From positions 9,971,464 through 10,035,463 of the forward strand of contig CM068548.1 in assembly GCA_035048495.1 (NCBI GenBank): a stretch of DNA of 64,000 bases. The letters are read 5' to 3'. This DNA comes from Euptelea pleiosperma (Eukaryota > Streptophyta > Magnoliopsida > Ranunculales > Eupteleaceae). The notes beneath the pieces are model-generated. The model was not told the origin of the DNA. It was given only the letters and a program-made list of their open reading frames with translations, and ran no database searches. Shown piece by piece: positions 12,421 through 24,439 of the stretch (positions within the stretch are counted from its first letter, which is position 1; each line of letters begins with the position of its first letter). Both the position numbers and the translations under genes were made by a program.

Positions 12421-12789
12421 TAAGGTGTTGTTTCGGAAGTGTGGAAAAATGACTAATAGGCTGTGTTTAGAAATATGAAAACAATGGCATGGTAAGTAAT
12501 TAAGTAGTTATGAAACGACTGTATTTAAAATATGGATGATGGCATGAGAAGTAATTAAGCAGCTAAATGGGGTCGGTAGGTTTCTTGAAACCAAATTATA
12601 TTTGCTTTTGATAATTGGTGTCCAGGTTTTTTGTTTGAGTAGGCAACTAATAGGTGCTTTTAGGTGAATGTCATGTGTGCTGTGAGAGGCACATGCATGC
12701 AAATTGTCAAGATGTACAGGCTGTATTCAATTTAATAGTAAAGTGACAGATGATTGTTTTGTTTATCTTCATTTAATTATATTTAATTA

Positions 12790-12990
12790 TAAGTGACATA
12801 GCACAATATGAGCCACTTGGCATATTCTTATAGATTTGACTATATATCGATTGTTGGCCCAACCTTAGTTGGAATTAGTCTGATTAGTGATTTCTAAGCA
12901 TTGGATTGAAGTCATTTTCATGGGTTGATGTTTAACCGTGGGATTCGAGCTTTATTGACCTTAGGTACAAAGATCCAAAGGTTTGAAATT
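12790..12990. mobile_element. Left half of a G-box palindromic MITE
   Basis: 'agcacaatatgagccacttggcatattcttatag' and the core to 'ggtacaaagatccaaaggtttgaaat' are present. The right arm is missing. Confidence 0.45.
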
Positions 12991-13499
12991 ATTCTTCGCT
13001 CCGCCTGAGCCGGTCAAATAATGGTCCAGCCATGATTTCCTTTCTTGCCATGTGAACCGATCAAGAGAATTTATTTTCTCCTTTTGAGTCGTGCTACCCA
13101 TGGATAACCGGACTAAAATAGGTGTGAAAAGGTTCAAGAGTTTCACGGTGCAGCCACTATTTTATCCCAGTTATTGCCTAGTGGACTAGGGATTTCTTAA
13201 ATCCAATAGTCAATGGCCCCTCCAACACATTTTTCTGTCCGGCAAAACTGCAGTTATTAGCTCTCTCTCAGCGAGCTATACACAAAAGGAGCACTCTCAT
13301 GCCTCTATTTCTCGAAGTTCTCCAGGTCTCTCAGCTCATCTCTTTTTAATCCACCTCCTTGCTGCAAACAGGTTAACATTTTCATTCTAAGATTTTTTGA
13401 GTTGAAATATTTATGAATTGTGATTTTTCTTTTCATTTTTTTGGATTTATATACCCTGAATCTCTTAGGGATCAGTAGTGCTTCTTGTTACTCACCGCT

Positions 13500-14095
13500 G
13501 CCCTCTTGGCCCATTGTCCGCATGGATGTTTAGCCCACACCTTGGAGGATATACACCAAAGATTGCTAATCTCTAGCCATTAGATTTTTGTACTTTTTAA
13601 GGAGTGATTCTAGTCGTTGAATTCAATCAATTTTTTGGGTACTAAATTAATCAACGGCTCGAAATCATCAAACAAGCTGATTTTTTGGCATGAATGTCTA
13701 CCAAGGGGTGGGCTAAACCATGGTAACGCCCCAAGCCCGATTCCATTAAAACCGTTTTCTCGCTTTAAATTTAACGGCAATTAAAATTCATTTCAACAGC
13801 TGTTAAATTATGAAAAAATTTGTGAAAAAAAGGCCGTTAAATCCGTTAAATTCAGTTAAAATCCGTTAAATTCAGTTAAAATCCATTAAATTCTATTTTT
13901 AAAAAATTTTCAAATTTCACAATTTGAATTTCAGCACCACTTTTCCATTTTTTTTCTGTTAAATTCCATTTTTCCATTTTTGCCCTGGTCGTTTCAATCC
14001 GTTTTAACGGTAACGCCCCCAGTCCGTTAAACAGTTAAAACGGCCTCCTTTAAACCTTGGGCTAAACATCCATGCCTTCAATGAGTAACAAAAAT
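13500..14095. mobile_element. Palindromic MITE subfamily B, split by a hAT-like MITE
   Basis: The outer element shows 'ccgcatggatgtttagccca' at 13518 and the matching return 'gggctaaacatccatgcctt' at 14058. Its right arm is interrupted at 13719 by the CATGGTAAC...CCTTG element. Joining the two sides at one copy of the duplicated GGCTAAAC gives the uninterrupted host. It resembles 26598-26990. Confidence 0.6.
13719..14059. mobile_element. hAT-like MITE (CAAGGTTTA family), nested, 8-bp TSD
   Basis: It starts CATGGTAACGCC, ends TTTAAACCTTG, and is flanked by GGCTAAAC on both sides (13711-13718 and 14060-14067). The interior repeats the TCCGTTAAATTCAGTTAAAA motif. It sits inside a palindromic MITE, so its insertion is the younger event. 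Confidence 0.8.
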
Positions 14096-15333
14096 CACTC
14101 TAACCATGTCTACCTTGTTACATCATGACCTATAAAATTCCTAAATCTATTGGTGTATTCCTAATTTTTGGGTTTTTAATTGGGTTAGGTTAATTTTAAC
14201 CGTATTATTATTAGAGATTAATAGATATTTTGAGTTGGAAATTTCTCTTGGTATTCTAATTTTGTGGGTTAGTATAGATAAATAATTAGATTTTTTAGTT
14301 TACAAAATATTGTTATTATTGAAAAGTCTTTTTTTGGGTTTATATATAAAACCATAAATCTCTTGTTGTATTCTTAAAATTTTGGATTTTAAGGGTTGCT
14401 CTCTTTCTGAGTTAGCGTTAGGATTAAACCCTGTTATTATTGGAGATTAGTAGATAGTTTTGAGTTGAAAATTTCTGTTAGGCCCAGTATGGGGAGTAGT
14501 AGTAGAATTCTTTAAAGGATTAAAAAATCCTAATTAAATCTCTTGGGGATTAGTATGTTGCTAAATCTTTTGGTGTTGTTTGAATTTTTATAAACCCTGA
14601 ATCTCTTGGGGATTAGTATAGATAAAGAAGAATTTATTTGAGATATGGTGTATTCTTAATTATTTTGGGATAAATCTTTATAATTAGTAGATTGTTTTGA
14701 CATTTCTTTTTTGATTTTATAAAACCCTGCTATTATTGGAGATTTTCTCTTTGGATTTCTTTTAATATCATTTGGGTTTGTAAAACCCTACCGTTTAGTG
14801 TCTCTTTGAGTTCGGATTAGGTTTAAACCCTATTATTATTGGAGATTAGTAGGTAGTTTTAATTGAAGCACATTTTTTTGTTCTTGATTTTCTTTGATTT
14901 GAGGAGAATTAGTAGAGTGTTTTTAGGATGAAACAAATTAAAGCCCTTACATTGCATTGCATTTTTCTTTATCTTTCTTTTTTCAATCCACATTTATCTT
15001 ATGGTTCGAGGGTTATTTATTTTGATTCATCCTATGTTTTGTGATCCTAAGTTATAATTGATTTTTTTTACAAATATAATCAACTTCTATTTTGTTGTCT
15101 TTATTATCTTAATTTATCATATATTTTAGAAAATTCGTCTAGTTTGGTAAGTTGTTATGCTATACATAAGCATGTTTACCAAGTAATAGATGGTAGGTGA
15201 AAGTTGTTGGGGTGTTACTGCAATTTTGGTTTTAAAATAATAATTGATCGTGGTGTGGGTGTTACTATAGTTTTGGTTTTAAAGTAGTGATAGATTTATT
15301 TATTCTGAGGCGCTTCATTGAACATTGAACTAT

Positions 15334-15362
15334 GTTGACTCTCTCTCTCTCTCTCTCCCTCT
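15334..15362. repeat. CT microsatellite
   Basis: A run of CT dinucleotides about 29 bases long, with one CCT interruption. Confidence 0.85.
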
Positions 15363-15599
15363 CCCCTTTATGCACATCCCCTCGGTCCTCACACATCTTC
15401 ATGCCTACTCTTTGAACTGAAGCATCTCTTGCACTACTATTATAATTGTTCTCTATGAATTGGTTTATGGAGTACATGTGAAATTGAGAAGTGATAATTT
15501 TGGGGGCTAATGTTTTATAGCCATTGTTTTTAATTGTCAATACAGGGGATTTAGTCTTCTGATGAAGTAGTTTAGAAGATGTGGCAAAATTTTACTCCA

Positions 15600-16390
15600 T
15601 GCTTTGATGGGATTCTTGAATAGATTGTCGGGTCGCTCTATGGGCGCCCACCTCTTTCAGCTGGGCACCAACATTTGATGGGCACCCACGCCAATTAGAG
15701 GGCCCCTGTTTGGGCACCCCATTTTGCTGGGCACCCACATTAAACTTCGAAAAAAAATTCGGACGTGGGCTCTTTAGCCGCGGGTGCCATGGTGGCCACG
15801 GTAGTTTAGGGCTGTGGAGGCAAAAAAAATAAATAAATAAATTGCGGGCTTGCTGCATATTGTCCATCCATCGGTGGGAGTATGGGGTGCTCCAAACCAC
15901 CACTCTACCACCACCACCACCACTAACTCCACAACCACCACTAACCCCACCACTACCATCAACTCCACCACCACTCTACCGTTACCACTACTCCTATACC
16001 ACCACCAACTCCGCCATCACCACCACCACCACCACCACCACCACCACTACAGCACCACCACCACCACATCACCATTCGACAATCACCAACTCCACAATCG
16101 ATCACCACCCAACTCCACCATCACCACCACCATCATTACCACTCTACCATCACCATCACCATCACCACCAAGAAGAGGAAGAGAAAATAAAAAAAAATAG
16201 AGAGCGAGAGAGAGAGAGCGAGAGAGGGGGAGTGCAGCTTCGTCGTTTTTGGTGCGAATGGAGGTAATAAGTGTGGGTGCCCAAACAAAACTGTAAAGGG
16301 ATGGGAAATGACAATTTGGTACTCAAAAATTAGTTTATTTTGTGGGTACCCTGCTTAAAGAGGTGTGTGCCCGTAGAGCGACCTTAGATT
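15600..16390. repeat. GGGCACCC-rich repeat enclosing a CCA/CAC trinucleotide tract
   Basis: 15640-15745 and 16270-16375 both carry short GGGCACCC/GGGTGCCC motifs, suggesting terminal parts of one element. Between them, 15896-16175 is almost entirely CCA/CAC/ACT triplets, followed by a GA run at 16196-16233. The triplet tract stays open in two frames as His/Thr/Pro-rich sequence. I consider that an artefact of triplet repetition and not a gene. Confidence 0.5.
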
Positions 16391-16739
16391 GTCTTCTATT
16401 TGAGATTGAATTGATTGGAGTTGCACTTTAGTGGGAGTTGAGTGAAAATTCTAGGCAGTTCGGCCTTCTTCCTCCTTTTCCCTTTTTTTCAATGCAAAAG
16501 AAAAAGTGTGTGATTGGTGTAGTGCAGGAAATCATGTTTGATTGTGGTTGGAGGGTTTGTGCACAAGTTACTAGTGTAATCTTACTGTCAATAAATTGTT
16601 CAATCCTAAGTGCCCTGGATAGAGAGTAGGGGAACACCAAACTTAGAAATACCTGAGGGAGAACAAGCGGTGATCTTGCGGAGAACAACCGACAAAGATT
16701 CCGATCACTGATGGGTTCCTCCCTTCTTCGCCTTCCCTC

Positions 16740-16945
16740 TTTTGATCGACATTCTCTCTACCAACCCAATCGGGTTGGGTTCAGGCCGAACATGTTAGGC
16801 CCGATCTCGGGTTGGGTTGGGTTCAGGCCGAACTTGTTAGGCCCGATCTTGGGTTGGAATTCGGGCTCAGGTTTGATAATCTAAAGGATGGGTTGGGCTC
16901 GGGTTGAGCCCCAACCCCCCTGAGTTGCAGCACTACACCCGGCTC
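16740..16945. mobile_element. Fragment of a GGGTTGGGTT-rich hAT-like element
   Basis: Two near-copies of 'gggttgggttcaggccgaac' lie in tandem. The right end reads GAGTTGCAGCACTA, matching the right terminus of the bounded element at 55554-56219. The left end is not recognisable. Confidence 0.4.
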
Positions 16946-17279
16946 GATGCGCACCCACGCGCATGTGTATGTATGTGACATAGAGAAGATGCATGGTTAT
17001 GCCCCATATGGCACAAAATTGGGAGGCCCAAGGACTCCACTTAAGTAACAACTCATCTCTTCCTTATCTACTTATGGATTTCTACTCTCCCAAGTAATGT
17101 GGGACAAATGGTTCTCTCTTAACATTTGATTTGAAATTGTAGGAACACTTCTAGATTTCTCTACATATTTTCACTCAAAAAATCATTCGGAAGTTTTACC
17201 TCAAAAAGCAAGTTACTTTTAAGGTCTAAGGTTCAAAATCCTTTAATATACTTTTATCTTTAAAAGAACAAGCCAGGCT

Positions 17280-17530
17280 TTTGATTAGTGATTTCAAATC
17301 AGCTTGATTAGTGATTTCAAACCTTTGGATCTTTGTATCTCAAATACTGCTCAAATTCCCACAATTGACATGAAAATAAGTCCAATACAACGCCTAAATC
17401 ACTAATCAGGCTGATTTTTGGTTTGTAGGTCCACCTAGGGATTGGCCAAACATTCATACGGTAAGTGCCCTCCTAGAGTGTGCCATGTGGCTCATATTGT
17501 GTCCTGTAACGGGAGCGGGTCACAAAAGGC
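17280..17530. mobile_element. Right half of a G-box palindromic MITE
   Basis: The right arm is intact, 'taatcaggctgatttttggt' to 'gtgccatgtggctcatattg'. The G-box has decayed to CATGTG. The piece ends about 570 bp before the DUF247 start codon. Confidence 0.5.
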
Positions 17531-18102
17531 CGGTCCCTGGAGCCCAACCCTTTATGTTTAAAAAAATAAACTTTTTGGTTTACCTATTGGTCTAATGATC
17601 AAAACTCTTTAGGATTGTTCCAAAACAATTTTATTCACACATTTTTTTGTTACACATAGTACACTTACTCTCGATTCTGTTTCAAATGCAGGATAATCAT
17701 ACTCAATTAATGGATCGTGCGTGGCTCAACATGTGATTTGCCAAAACGAACAAATTAGTGCTTGCTTATTTAAAAAAACAGGGAGTAGGCAAAATCAGTC
17801 TTACACGAGAAAATCCAGCAAGTAATAGTCTGGAAATACGTGAATGGTAATTGAACTTTTACTCGACTCTAACCTCAGAAGATCAAAGTACCTGCTCATA
17901 GAGAATATGAAATTCTCGTTTCACAGGTAAATTGGATCATTGCCTGACTCAGGAAGCAACTCATAAGCAGTATGTTCAGATAAGAACAAGGAAATATGTT
18001 GCATTATATAGGTTTAACATGCGTCATGTTTAGAAAGCAATATTGGTTTGGACGGGGTTGAGCGTATAGCTGATCTATTGGTTAGTACTGTACACGGCAA
18101 AC

Positions 18103-19464
18103 ATGCCTGAAACGTTATATGGCAAAGACTACCAGTTTCGACGGTCCATGAGGGAACGTCAGCCCCCAATACGCAAGGGTCATTATAATGATCTAGAGTT
18201 AGGTATAGATCTTCCTTTGGTGGTCGCTTTTGGTCCACTTTATCGTGAAGTTGAATCCGAAGAATGGAGGATGAGGAAGGATGAGGCATGGAAGCATGTG
18301 TTAGGAAGTGAGACAAATGAATCTGAAACCACTCGTCGTTTTGTTGAAGCGATGAGGAGAAAGGAAAGCCAAGCTAGAGAACTATATGCTTGGGACAACT
18401 CAACGGATAATCTCTCCAGCGATGAATTCATATGGATGATGATCAAGGATGGTTGTTTTATGTTGCAAGTGGCCCTGTTCGTGCTCGGGGGTTCAAAACA
18501 ATTGGCTCATCTTCCAAATGACTCCACCTTTGGGCAGCCAGGGGGCAAGAAATGGATCAGAGCCGCAATATCGTCCATGTTTTGCGTCGGAAACCAGCTC
18601 CCCCGTGTGGTCCTCAAGGCATTGATGCGACAAAACTTCTTTTCAAGGGTAATCAATCAAGGGAAATGGAAGAAACCTATGGACTTAGAAAGGAGGGTCT
18701 TATTTGAGGTGTTGGTGTTGCCTGCATTAGCTGTCGCAAGTGCCGCAACCAACTCTAGTGTATTGAAGACAGTTAAATCAGGTGGGATTTGTATGGGAAT
18801 TACCTCTATAGAAGAGCCTCGTGACCTTCTCCATGGTCTTTGGTGGTTGATGACGGGGGATGATTTCGATGAAGACGATTATTATGATGATGATGATGAT
18901 GAAGATATCAACAAGGATAGCCATTATGATGTTCTCCCCACGGTCCGGAGTGCAACAGATCTGAAACAAGTGGGTATAATTTTCAAGGCGGACAGCAAGG
19001 GAACGGGGATTAGGGAAATAAGTTTCAGAAATAATATGTTTAAAGCAGTTCTAACGCTACCCCGCATCGTCATCATCGATTTTGACACAACAAAGTTGCT
19101 ACTCGAGAGCTTGATACATTATGAGGTTACACAACAATTGCCTGAAAGTCGACGCAAAGTGTGCGCATATTTGCAATTGATGCGCGAACTCATCTGCTCA
19201 CCCGATGACGCCAAACTCCTTTCAACTCACGGGATCATTCTTGCGGATCCCATGGAGGAGGAACGACTGCCAGAACTCTTTCAGGGATTGCCCATCCCCA
19301 GGGTGAAAAATAATAACTATCTCTTTTCAATTCGAGATCAAATTAGCAATTATTCCCAACCTAGCAAGTGGAAGAGCTTAAGAGATATTCTTAGCATTGT
19401 GATATTGCTCACTGTTGTGCAAACCGTCTATGCTATTCTTGGCTATCATCACACCAAGCACTAG
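18103..19464 (+). CDS. DUF247 (UPF0481-type) plant protein, single exon
   Basis: This 453-residue protein has the layout of the DUF247 family, a plant-specific group usually anchored at the plasma membrane by its C-terminus and of largely unknown function; some members act in grass self-incompatibility. The family's blocks are visible: a GPLYRE block near residue 44 (usual GPLHHG), NQLPRVVLKAL at 164-174, DLLHGLW at 241-247, TDLKQVGIIFKA at 285-296 and the LLSTHGII block at 373-380. A hydrophobic segment at about 428-446 (ILSIVILLTVVQTVYAIL) is the expected C-terminal membrane helix. An acidic stretch at 252-269 comes from a GAT microsatellite. The ATG at 18103 gives a frame that covers all blocks without an intron, as is common in this family. 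It is divergent but intact. Confidence 0.85.
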   Translation: MPETLYGKDYQFRRSMRERQPPIRKGHYNDLELGIDLPLVVAFGPLYREVESEEWRMRKDEAWKHVLGSETNESETTRRFVEAMRRKESQARELYAWDNSTDNLSSDEFIWMMIKDGCFMLQVALFVLGGSKQLAHLPNDSTFGQPGGKKWIRAAISSMFCVGNQLPRVVLKALMRQNFFSRVINQGKWKKPMDLERRVLFEVLVLPALAVASAATNSSVLKTVKSGGICMGITSIEEPRDLLHGLWWLMTGDDFDEDDYYDDDDDEDINKDSHYDVLPTVRSATDLKQVGIIFKADSKGTGIREISFRNNMFKAVLTLPRIVIIDFDTTKLLLESLIHYEVTQQLPESRRKVCAYLQLMRELICSPDDAKLLSTHGIILADPMEEERLPELFQGLPIPRVKNNNYLFSIRDQISNYSQPSKWKSLRDILSIVILLTVVQTVYAILGYHHTKH

Positions 19465-21340
19465 ATAGTGAACTTAGAAAACAATGTACCATTAATGGGA
19501 GGGGAATATAAGATATCTTGGGGGGTTCATAAAGCAGATAGTTGTTTATGGTGTGTTTTTACCTCGATCTAATATATTGTATTTTTCCTATCTTAATTGT
19601 CAATGCACTTGTGAGTGCGATATGGATTCGACTTGGACGCGTCCAATCCATGGTCTTGGGTAATTCATTCCTTATCTCGAATTGGGCTCCTGCTAGGATT
19701 TTAAGCCCGATCCAAAGTCAGGTTGGGCCCACATGGAGATGAGTCAAAGGATATTTTTGGTGAGGATGGTCTCTTCATCATAGAGATCATCTTGAGAAAA
19801 AATCAGCCAATTTTTACATTTCCAGCCTCATGAACAGTGGATTACAAGTCGAAGGAGTCTAGGTCATCTTTTTGTTGGAGAAAACAATCTGATTTTTATA
19901 GAAAATAAATTAGAAAAAGAGATGCTCAAAATTACTAATGATCGAAATAGACAAAGAAAGTTCTAAGACAGATTTCTATTGTAGTGTAAACAAAACTATA
20001 AAACAACGATAGTAGTTGACTAATCGTTGTCTTAGGCTTGCGTCTGACACAATGTCCTAGACGAAGAATACACGCTTGCTTCGATCGATGCCAATAGGTT
20101 TGCAGGCATTCACCTGGATTTTGGAAACCTGTAAGACCTTCGGTCCTTGCAAAAATTCTTGAGAATTTGATTCTTAGAGTTAGAAAACCTATTATACATA
20201 TTTGAAAACTAGATTTAAAAACCTATAATAGAAATCTATACTACTTCTAAATGTCAGTATCCGAAAAAAAAAAAAAATTTCCTATTTTATCGTTGAATTT
20301 TTCCTCTTTTTCCAAAATATCCCTCATCCCCTACTGTCAATACACTTCTATCCTAAAACATATGTCCATCTCTTTCATCTATTATCAATTTCTTAAATGC
20401 CCATTCTAAAATTCCTCTCCCAACGTCTCTCCCTCTCCTTCTCTCATTCATTTTTTTCTTAAATTCTTCATTTATTTCACAATTTCAGAACCACTTAAAG
20501 CCCTGCGTAAAAATCTAAGTCAGTGTTTCCTCATTCAAATTCTTTCTTTGTAAAAAAATACCTTTCCTTATTCTAACTCTTTTTCTTATCCTATTCCCAA
20601 CAACTCCATACACACTTAATCTATGCAATTAAAAGAATACATATATTTTTTATTTTATAAAAACTTTTATTAAATACGAAGTAGGTTCATTGGATTCCTC
20701 AGTCCAACTCTAACTATCCACGTGCAATGCACGTGTGCACCTACTAATATATAAAATATTGTGGTTATGTGAGGTGTTTTTCCAAAAATACTGAAAATAA
20801 GTGGGGCAAAAGTTTATGTTGTGTAGACAAAGAATAGATATCATTTTAAAAAACAACATAGAAATCCCCATGGGGTCCAAGACCCCAAGTTGGAAACTAG
20901 AGGCAGGGGCATGTCCAGGAATTTTCCCAAGAGGTCATCCAAAACAGGTTTTATAAGCTAAAAGGGTCCGAAGTTACACTTCAGAAATTTGCAGGCAGAA
21001 TCTTGCACTATAGTGCTTGAGTGTAAAAGTTATAACAAATACGGCTCGAGTATCAAACTCAGGTGTTTCCAATTGGTTTTTATAGAAAACTGACAGATGA
21101 AAACTTTGTGTTTTGAGTGAAAACAAGAAAACCAACAGAAGATATTCAAAAATATCGAAGATAGACAATGTGCAGAACAGAAAAAAAAAAAAATTATAAA
21201 CTTCAAACATGCAAGAAAAATCATTGTGTTATTTCTTCATGAAATTTTGTCAAGATGTTCAAATGGAAGTTAGAAAACTAATGGCATTTGTTTGAACAAA
21301 AAATATTAAGTACACTAAAAGTTATGCCCGAAATGGTAAA
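19465..21340. other. Intergenic, with one possible Helitron 3' end
   Basis: There is no gene. At 20718-20740 CCACGTGCAATGCACGTG forms a tight hairpin followed by GCACCTACT, resembling the hairpin-CTAG(T) ends at 60441 and 61131. No start was found. The rest is AT-rich and has no frame worth calling. Confidence 0.3.
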
Positions 21341-21342
21341 AC

Positions 21343-21709
21343 CAAGGTTTAAAGGAGGCCGTTTTAACAGTTAAACGGACTGGGGACGTTACCGTTTAAA
21401 CGGCCAGGGGCAAAAATGGAAAAAATAAAATTTAACGGATTTTAACATAAAAAAATGGAAAAAATGACGCTGAAATTCAAATTTTGTAATTTGAAATTTG
21501 AAAATTAAAAACAAATAGAATTTAACGGAAATTTAATGGAAATTAAACGGATTTAATGGTCGTTTTTTTCACAAAATTTTTCAGAATTTAACGGCTGCTT
21601 AAACGATTTTAACAGCCGTTAAATTCAAAAACATTAAAACGTGTTTAAACTATTTTAACAGAACCGGGCTTGGGGTGTTACCGTTTAAACCGCCGTTTTT
21701 AAAACCATG
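21343..21709. mobile_element. hAT-like MITE (CAAGGTTTA family), 8-bp TSD
   Basis: It begins CAAGGTTTAAAGGAGG, ends TTTTAAAACCATG, and is flanked by GGTAAAAC on both sides (21335-21342 and 21710-21717). The interior has GTTTAAACGG palindromes. Confidence 0.8.
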
Positions 21710-22849
21710 GGTAAAACAATGTTGGAAAAATAGTACATGCATGTAAAGCAATAAAACTAACTCGTAACCATTCATTCCAAATTAAACCCATCATCAAATC
21801 ATTGTAAAGGAAGTGAAATAAACCATCCATTACATACGTTTTAATAATGAAAAGAACTCCTAATACATGAATTCTAGAAAAGCATAAAACTAAATAACAA
21901 AAACTCTGTCAGCTTCACACATCTAGCTAAGTTCATTGTCGATTATCAGATCTGAAATATTATGTGAGTAAGTACGAGAATGAGTCATGATGCTCAATGG
22001 GTGCACTCCATCATGCACCCATGTACACAGGACTCGCAGCACGGCTCGTTCTGACCGAGGCTGCGATAAGGTTGACCCAAGGAAACAGGGGTGAGTATAG
22101 GGAATAAATGTTACTAAGCTAGTGATCATATTTTTTAAGTTTGCACACATGCATATCCAAAATAGGTCAAAAACTAACCCTACATGTCATATCCATCCCA
22201 AAATAAACAAAACACAACCCACATCAAAATCTAAATCGAAGATTGAAAATCAGATTGAAAAAAAAAAAAAAAATGTGATGAAAACTAGGGTGTTTTGCAA
22301 AAACCAAAAAATCTGCAGTGCATATGATGTATAACATGTGGCAGAAGATTTCATAGAGCATTTGGACCGTCAAAAGCCCAAACGACACTAGTAGAAATTA
22401 ATGACCCCCCCGAAGTCAAAATCGCAAAAGGGCTTCAATTCCTAAATGGAAACAACAAGATCTTTAAGATCCACGCTTTTGCATGGATTTTTCACTTTGG
22501 AGCCAAATTCATTCGTTAAGGCCATTAAGAGGGGAATTTTGCTATTTTATGAAAATTTTGTTTTAGCAATAACTTTTGTTATAGAAGTCAGAATTATTCA
22601 CCGTCAATTTTTCTTGGTTCTAAGGCCGAGTATTATCAGTTCCATGCTTAGTTTGATATTGTTGTTTTTAGCAATTTTTCTATTTTTGTTTATTTTCATG
22701 TTCTACAAATATAAGTTATAATTGGCGACAAATTTATCAATAATACATGTTTCTCTTAAGCTTCTATTGTTTTTTTCTCTTCGATTGAAAATGGTGCTCT
22801 TCTCCCTTGTTCAATTTCGTGATTAACTGCATGCTTCCGCTACATTAGT

Positions 22850-23690
22850 TGGTATCAGATCAAGGATTTTACTTGTTCCATTCCAAGGCTTCCAAGGACG
22901 AACATGATTTGACAAACCTCGTGGATGGTAATCCAGGGAGTCGACCCATATCAGTAACCACGTTTGAGGCCTTTTGGCAGAAGAATCAACAATCACTACA
23001 AGATTTGGGTGCCGCAATCGCGCAATTAACTCAAGATTTTGTTGGTAGCCAAATCCAAGGTAATGAACAAAATGTACATAACAATACAGATTTGCTTGAT
23101 CATGGCCCGAGGACAAACAATCACTACAAGATTTGGGTGCCGCAATCGCGCAATTAACTCAAGATTTTGTTGGTAGCCAAATCCAAGGTAATGAACAAAA
23201 TGTACATAACAATACAGATTTGCTTGATCATGGCCCAAGGACAAACAATCACTACAAGATTTGGGTGCCGCAATCGCGCAATTAACTCAAGATTTTGTTG
23301 GTAGCCAAATCCAAGGTAATGAACAAAATGTACATAACAATACAGATTTGCTTGATCATGGCCCAAGGACAAACAATCACTACAAGATTTGGGTGCCGCA
23401 ATCGCGCAATTAACTCAAGATTTTGTTGGTAGCCAAATCCAAGGTAATGAACAAAATGTACATAACAATACAGATTTGCTTGATCATGGCCCAAGGACAA
23501 AAAATAATTGCAGACTGGCTTATGACAATGAGTCTTGCGATGAAGAAGTTGAAAACCTCATTCTTCGACATGGAGGACAAAGGGGTATGGTACCAAATCA
23601 TGATTTTCGTATTAAAGCAGACCTTCATTCTTTCAATGGCCAGCTCCACATTGAAGATTTTCTCAACTAGCTTTTTTTAGGTAGAGCGGT
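22850..23690 (+). pseudogene. LTR retrotransposon remnant: primer-binding site and start of gag (Ty3/gypsy-like)
   Basis: TTGGTATCAGATCAAGG at 22851 is close to the initiator-Met tRNA primer-binding site (TGGTATCAGAGC) and follows a CA-ended sequence (GCTTCCGCTACA), as expected just after a 5' LTR. Gag-like sequence follows: LTQDFVGSQIQGNEQN, then after the tandem array DFRIKADLHSFNGQLHIEDFLN. The last resembles the start of the gag core in plant Ty3/gypsy elements (usually ...FNG.L.IEDFLDW). A stop then ends it. No protease, reverse transcriptase or 3' LTR is seen, so this is a truncated copy. Confidence 0.65.
22991..23502. repeat. Four tandem copies of a 128-bp unit inside gag remnant
   Basis: Units start at 22991, 23119, 23247 and 23375, each beginning AATCACTACAAGATTTGG. 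They are nearly identical, with a G/A difference in GGCCCGAGG/GGCCCAAGG and a change at the end of the last unit. The 128-bp period is not a multiple of three, so each added unit shifts the gag frame. Confidence 0.9.
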
Positions 23691-24060
23691 TTTTCTACTA
23701 CATGGAGATTGTGGAAGAAAAGAAGGTTACGTACCCCAGAACAAATCTACTCCACTAAAAGAAAACAGCCAAATCAAATAGAACTTCATCTCGATCCACC
23801 ACTCGATTATCTCACTTTCACATCGATTATATCTTCACCATCAAATCCACAAACAAAACTGCTCCAAACTAGATTGAAATGTAACTATTTTCTCTTTAAA
23901 TCGTAATAATCTACTCAGATTTTGAGAACTTGTATATCAAACAACTAAAATCATCAACCAAATCTATATCCTAAAGATATGGATCAAGATTATCCACCTG
24001 TTCCAAAATACCAGACTTATATTTGATTTTTTTTCTTAGAATTATTAAACGTTAACACAG

Positions 24061-24180
24061 GTAGGTGAGGGAGGGGTCCAAATGTCTCAAGGACAAAAAC
24101 AGAGTATAGCAATTACATGAGCAGTGATCGAGGCACCTCAAATTCTCTTAGACGAAGCAACAAGCGTGTTAGACGGTTTG
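24061..24180 (+). pseudogene. Captured exon fragment of an ABCB-type ABC transporter
   Basis: One frame reads VGEGGVQMSQGQKQSIAIT, a stop, then AVIEAPQILLDEATSVLDG. This is the ABC signature region (usual [20 protein letters not shown]) followed directly by Walker B (LLLDEATSALD) of an MDR/ABCB half-transporter. Damage is clear: signature SGGQ has become SQGQ, one Arg codon has become TGA and the other is Ser. The fragment is preceded by AACACAG, which could be an old intron acceptor. No other ABC sequence is nearby, so it was probably captured or is left over from a deleted gene. Confidence 0.75.
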
Positions 24181-24439
24181 ATCATCCCAAGGTGGGGAGG
24201 CAATGTTGGAGGAGGTGGTGATGGTAAGGGTTGGGGGTGTTTAAAAAGTTTAAAAGACAAGAAGAAAATAAAGGGTAAAATAGCTTTTTGTAGAAAAAAT
24301 TGACGGACACGAGCCATGCGCAAGTCAAACGACGCATTGGTCTCGTCAAAGGGGGTATCCTCTAGTTTTAAAGTTTAAGGGGTGGTACAAATTACTTTTT
24401 CATAACAGGGGGTGTCACTAAATTACCCAAAAAATTTTC

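Larger units (their letters stand above)
13260..15260. other. Leader-like and intron-like non-coding region with degenerate repeats
   Basis: 13260-13380 is pyrimidine-rich like a 5' UTR and ends in a plausible donor (AACAG|GTTAAC). A nested transposon cluster (13500-14095) follows. 14160-14880 holds at least four diverged copies of a block with 'aaccctgttattattggaga' and 'ttagtagatagttttgagtt'. No open frame was found. It may be a decayed gene or non-coding transcript. Confidence 0.3.

Noticed and set aside
15842..16267. Long His/Thr/Pro-rich open frames over the CCA/CAC tract
   Set aside because: The frame is open only because of trinucleotide repetition and is equally open in two frames. 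It has no domain and sits inside a repeat.
22991..23502. Regularly spaced repeats that might suggest a CRISPR-like array
   Set aside because: Units are 128 bp, directly adjacent and without unique spacers, inside a gag remnant of a plant genome.
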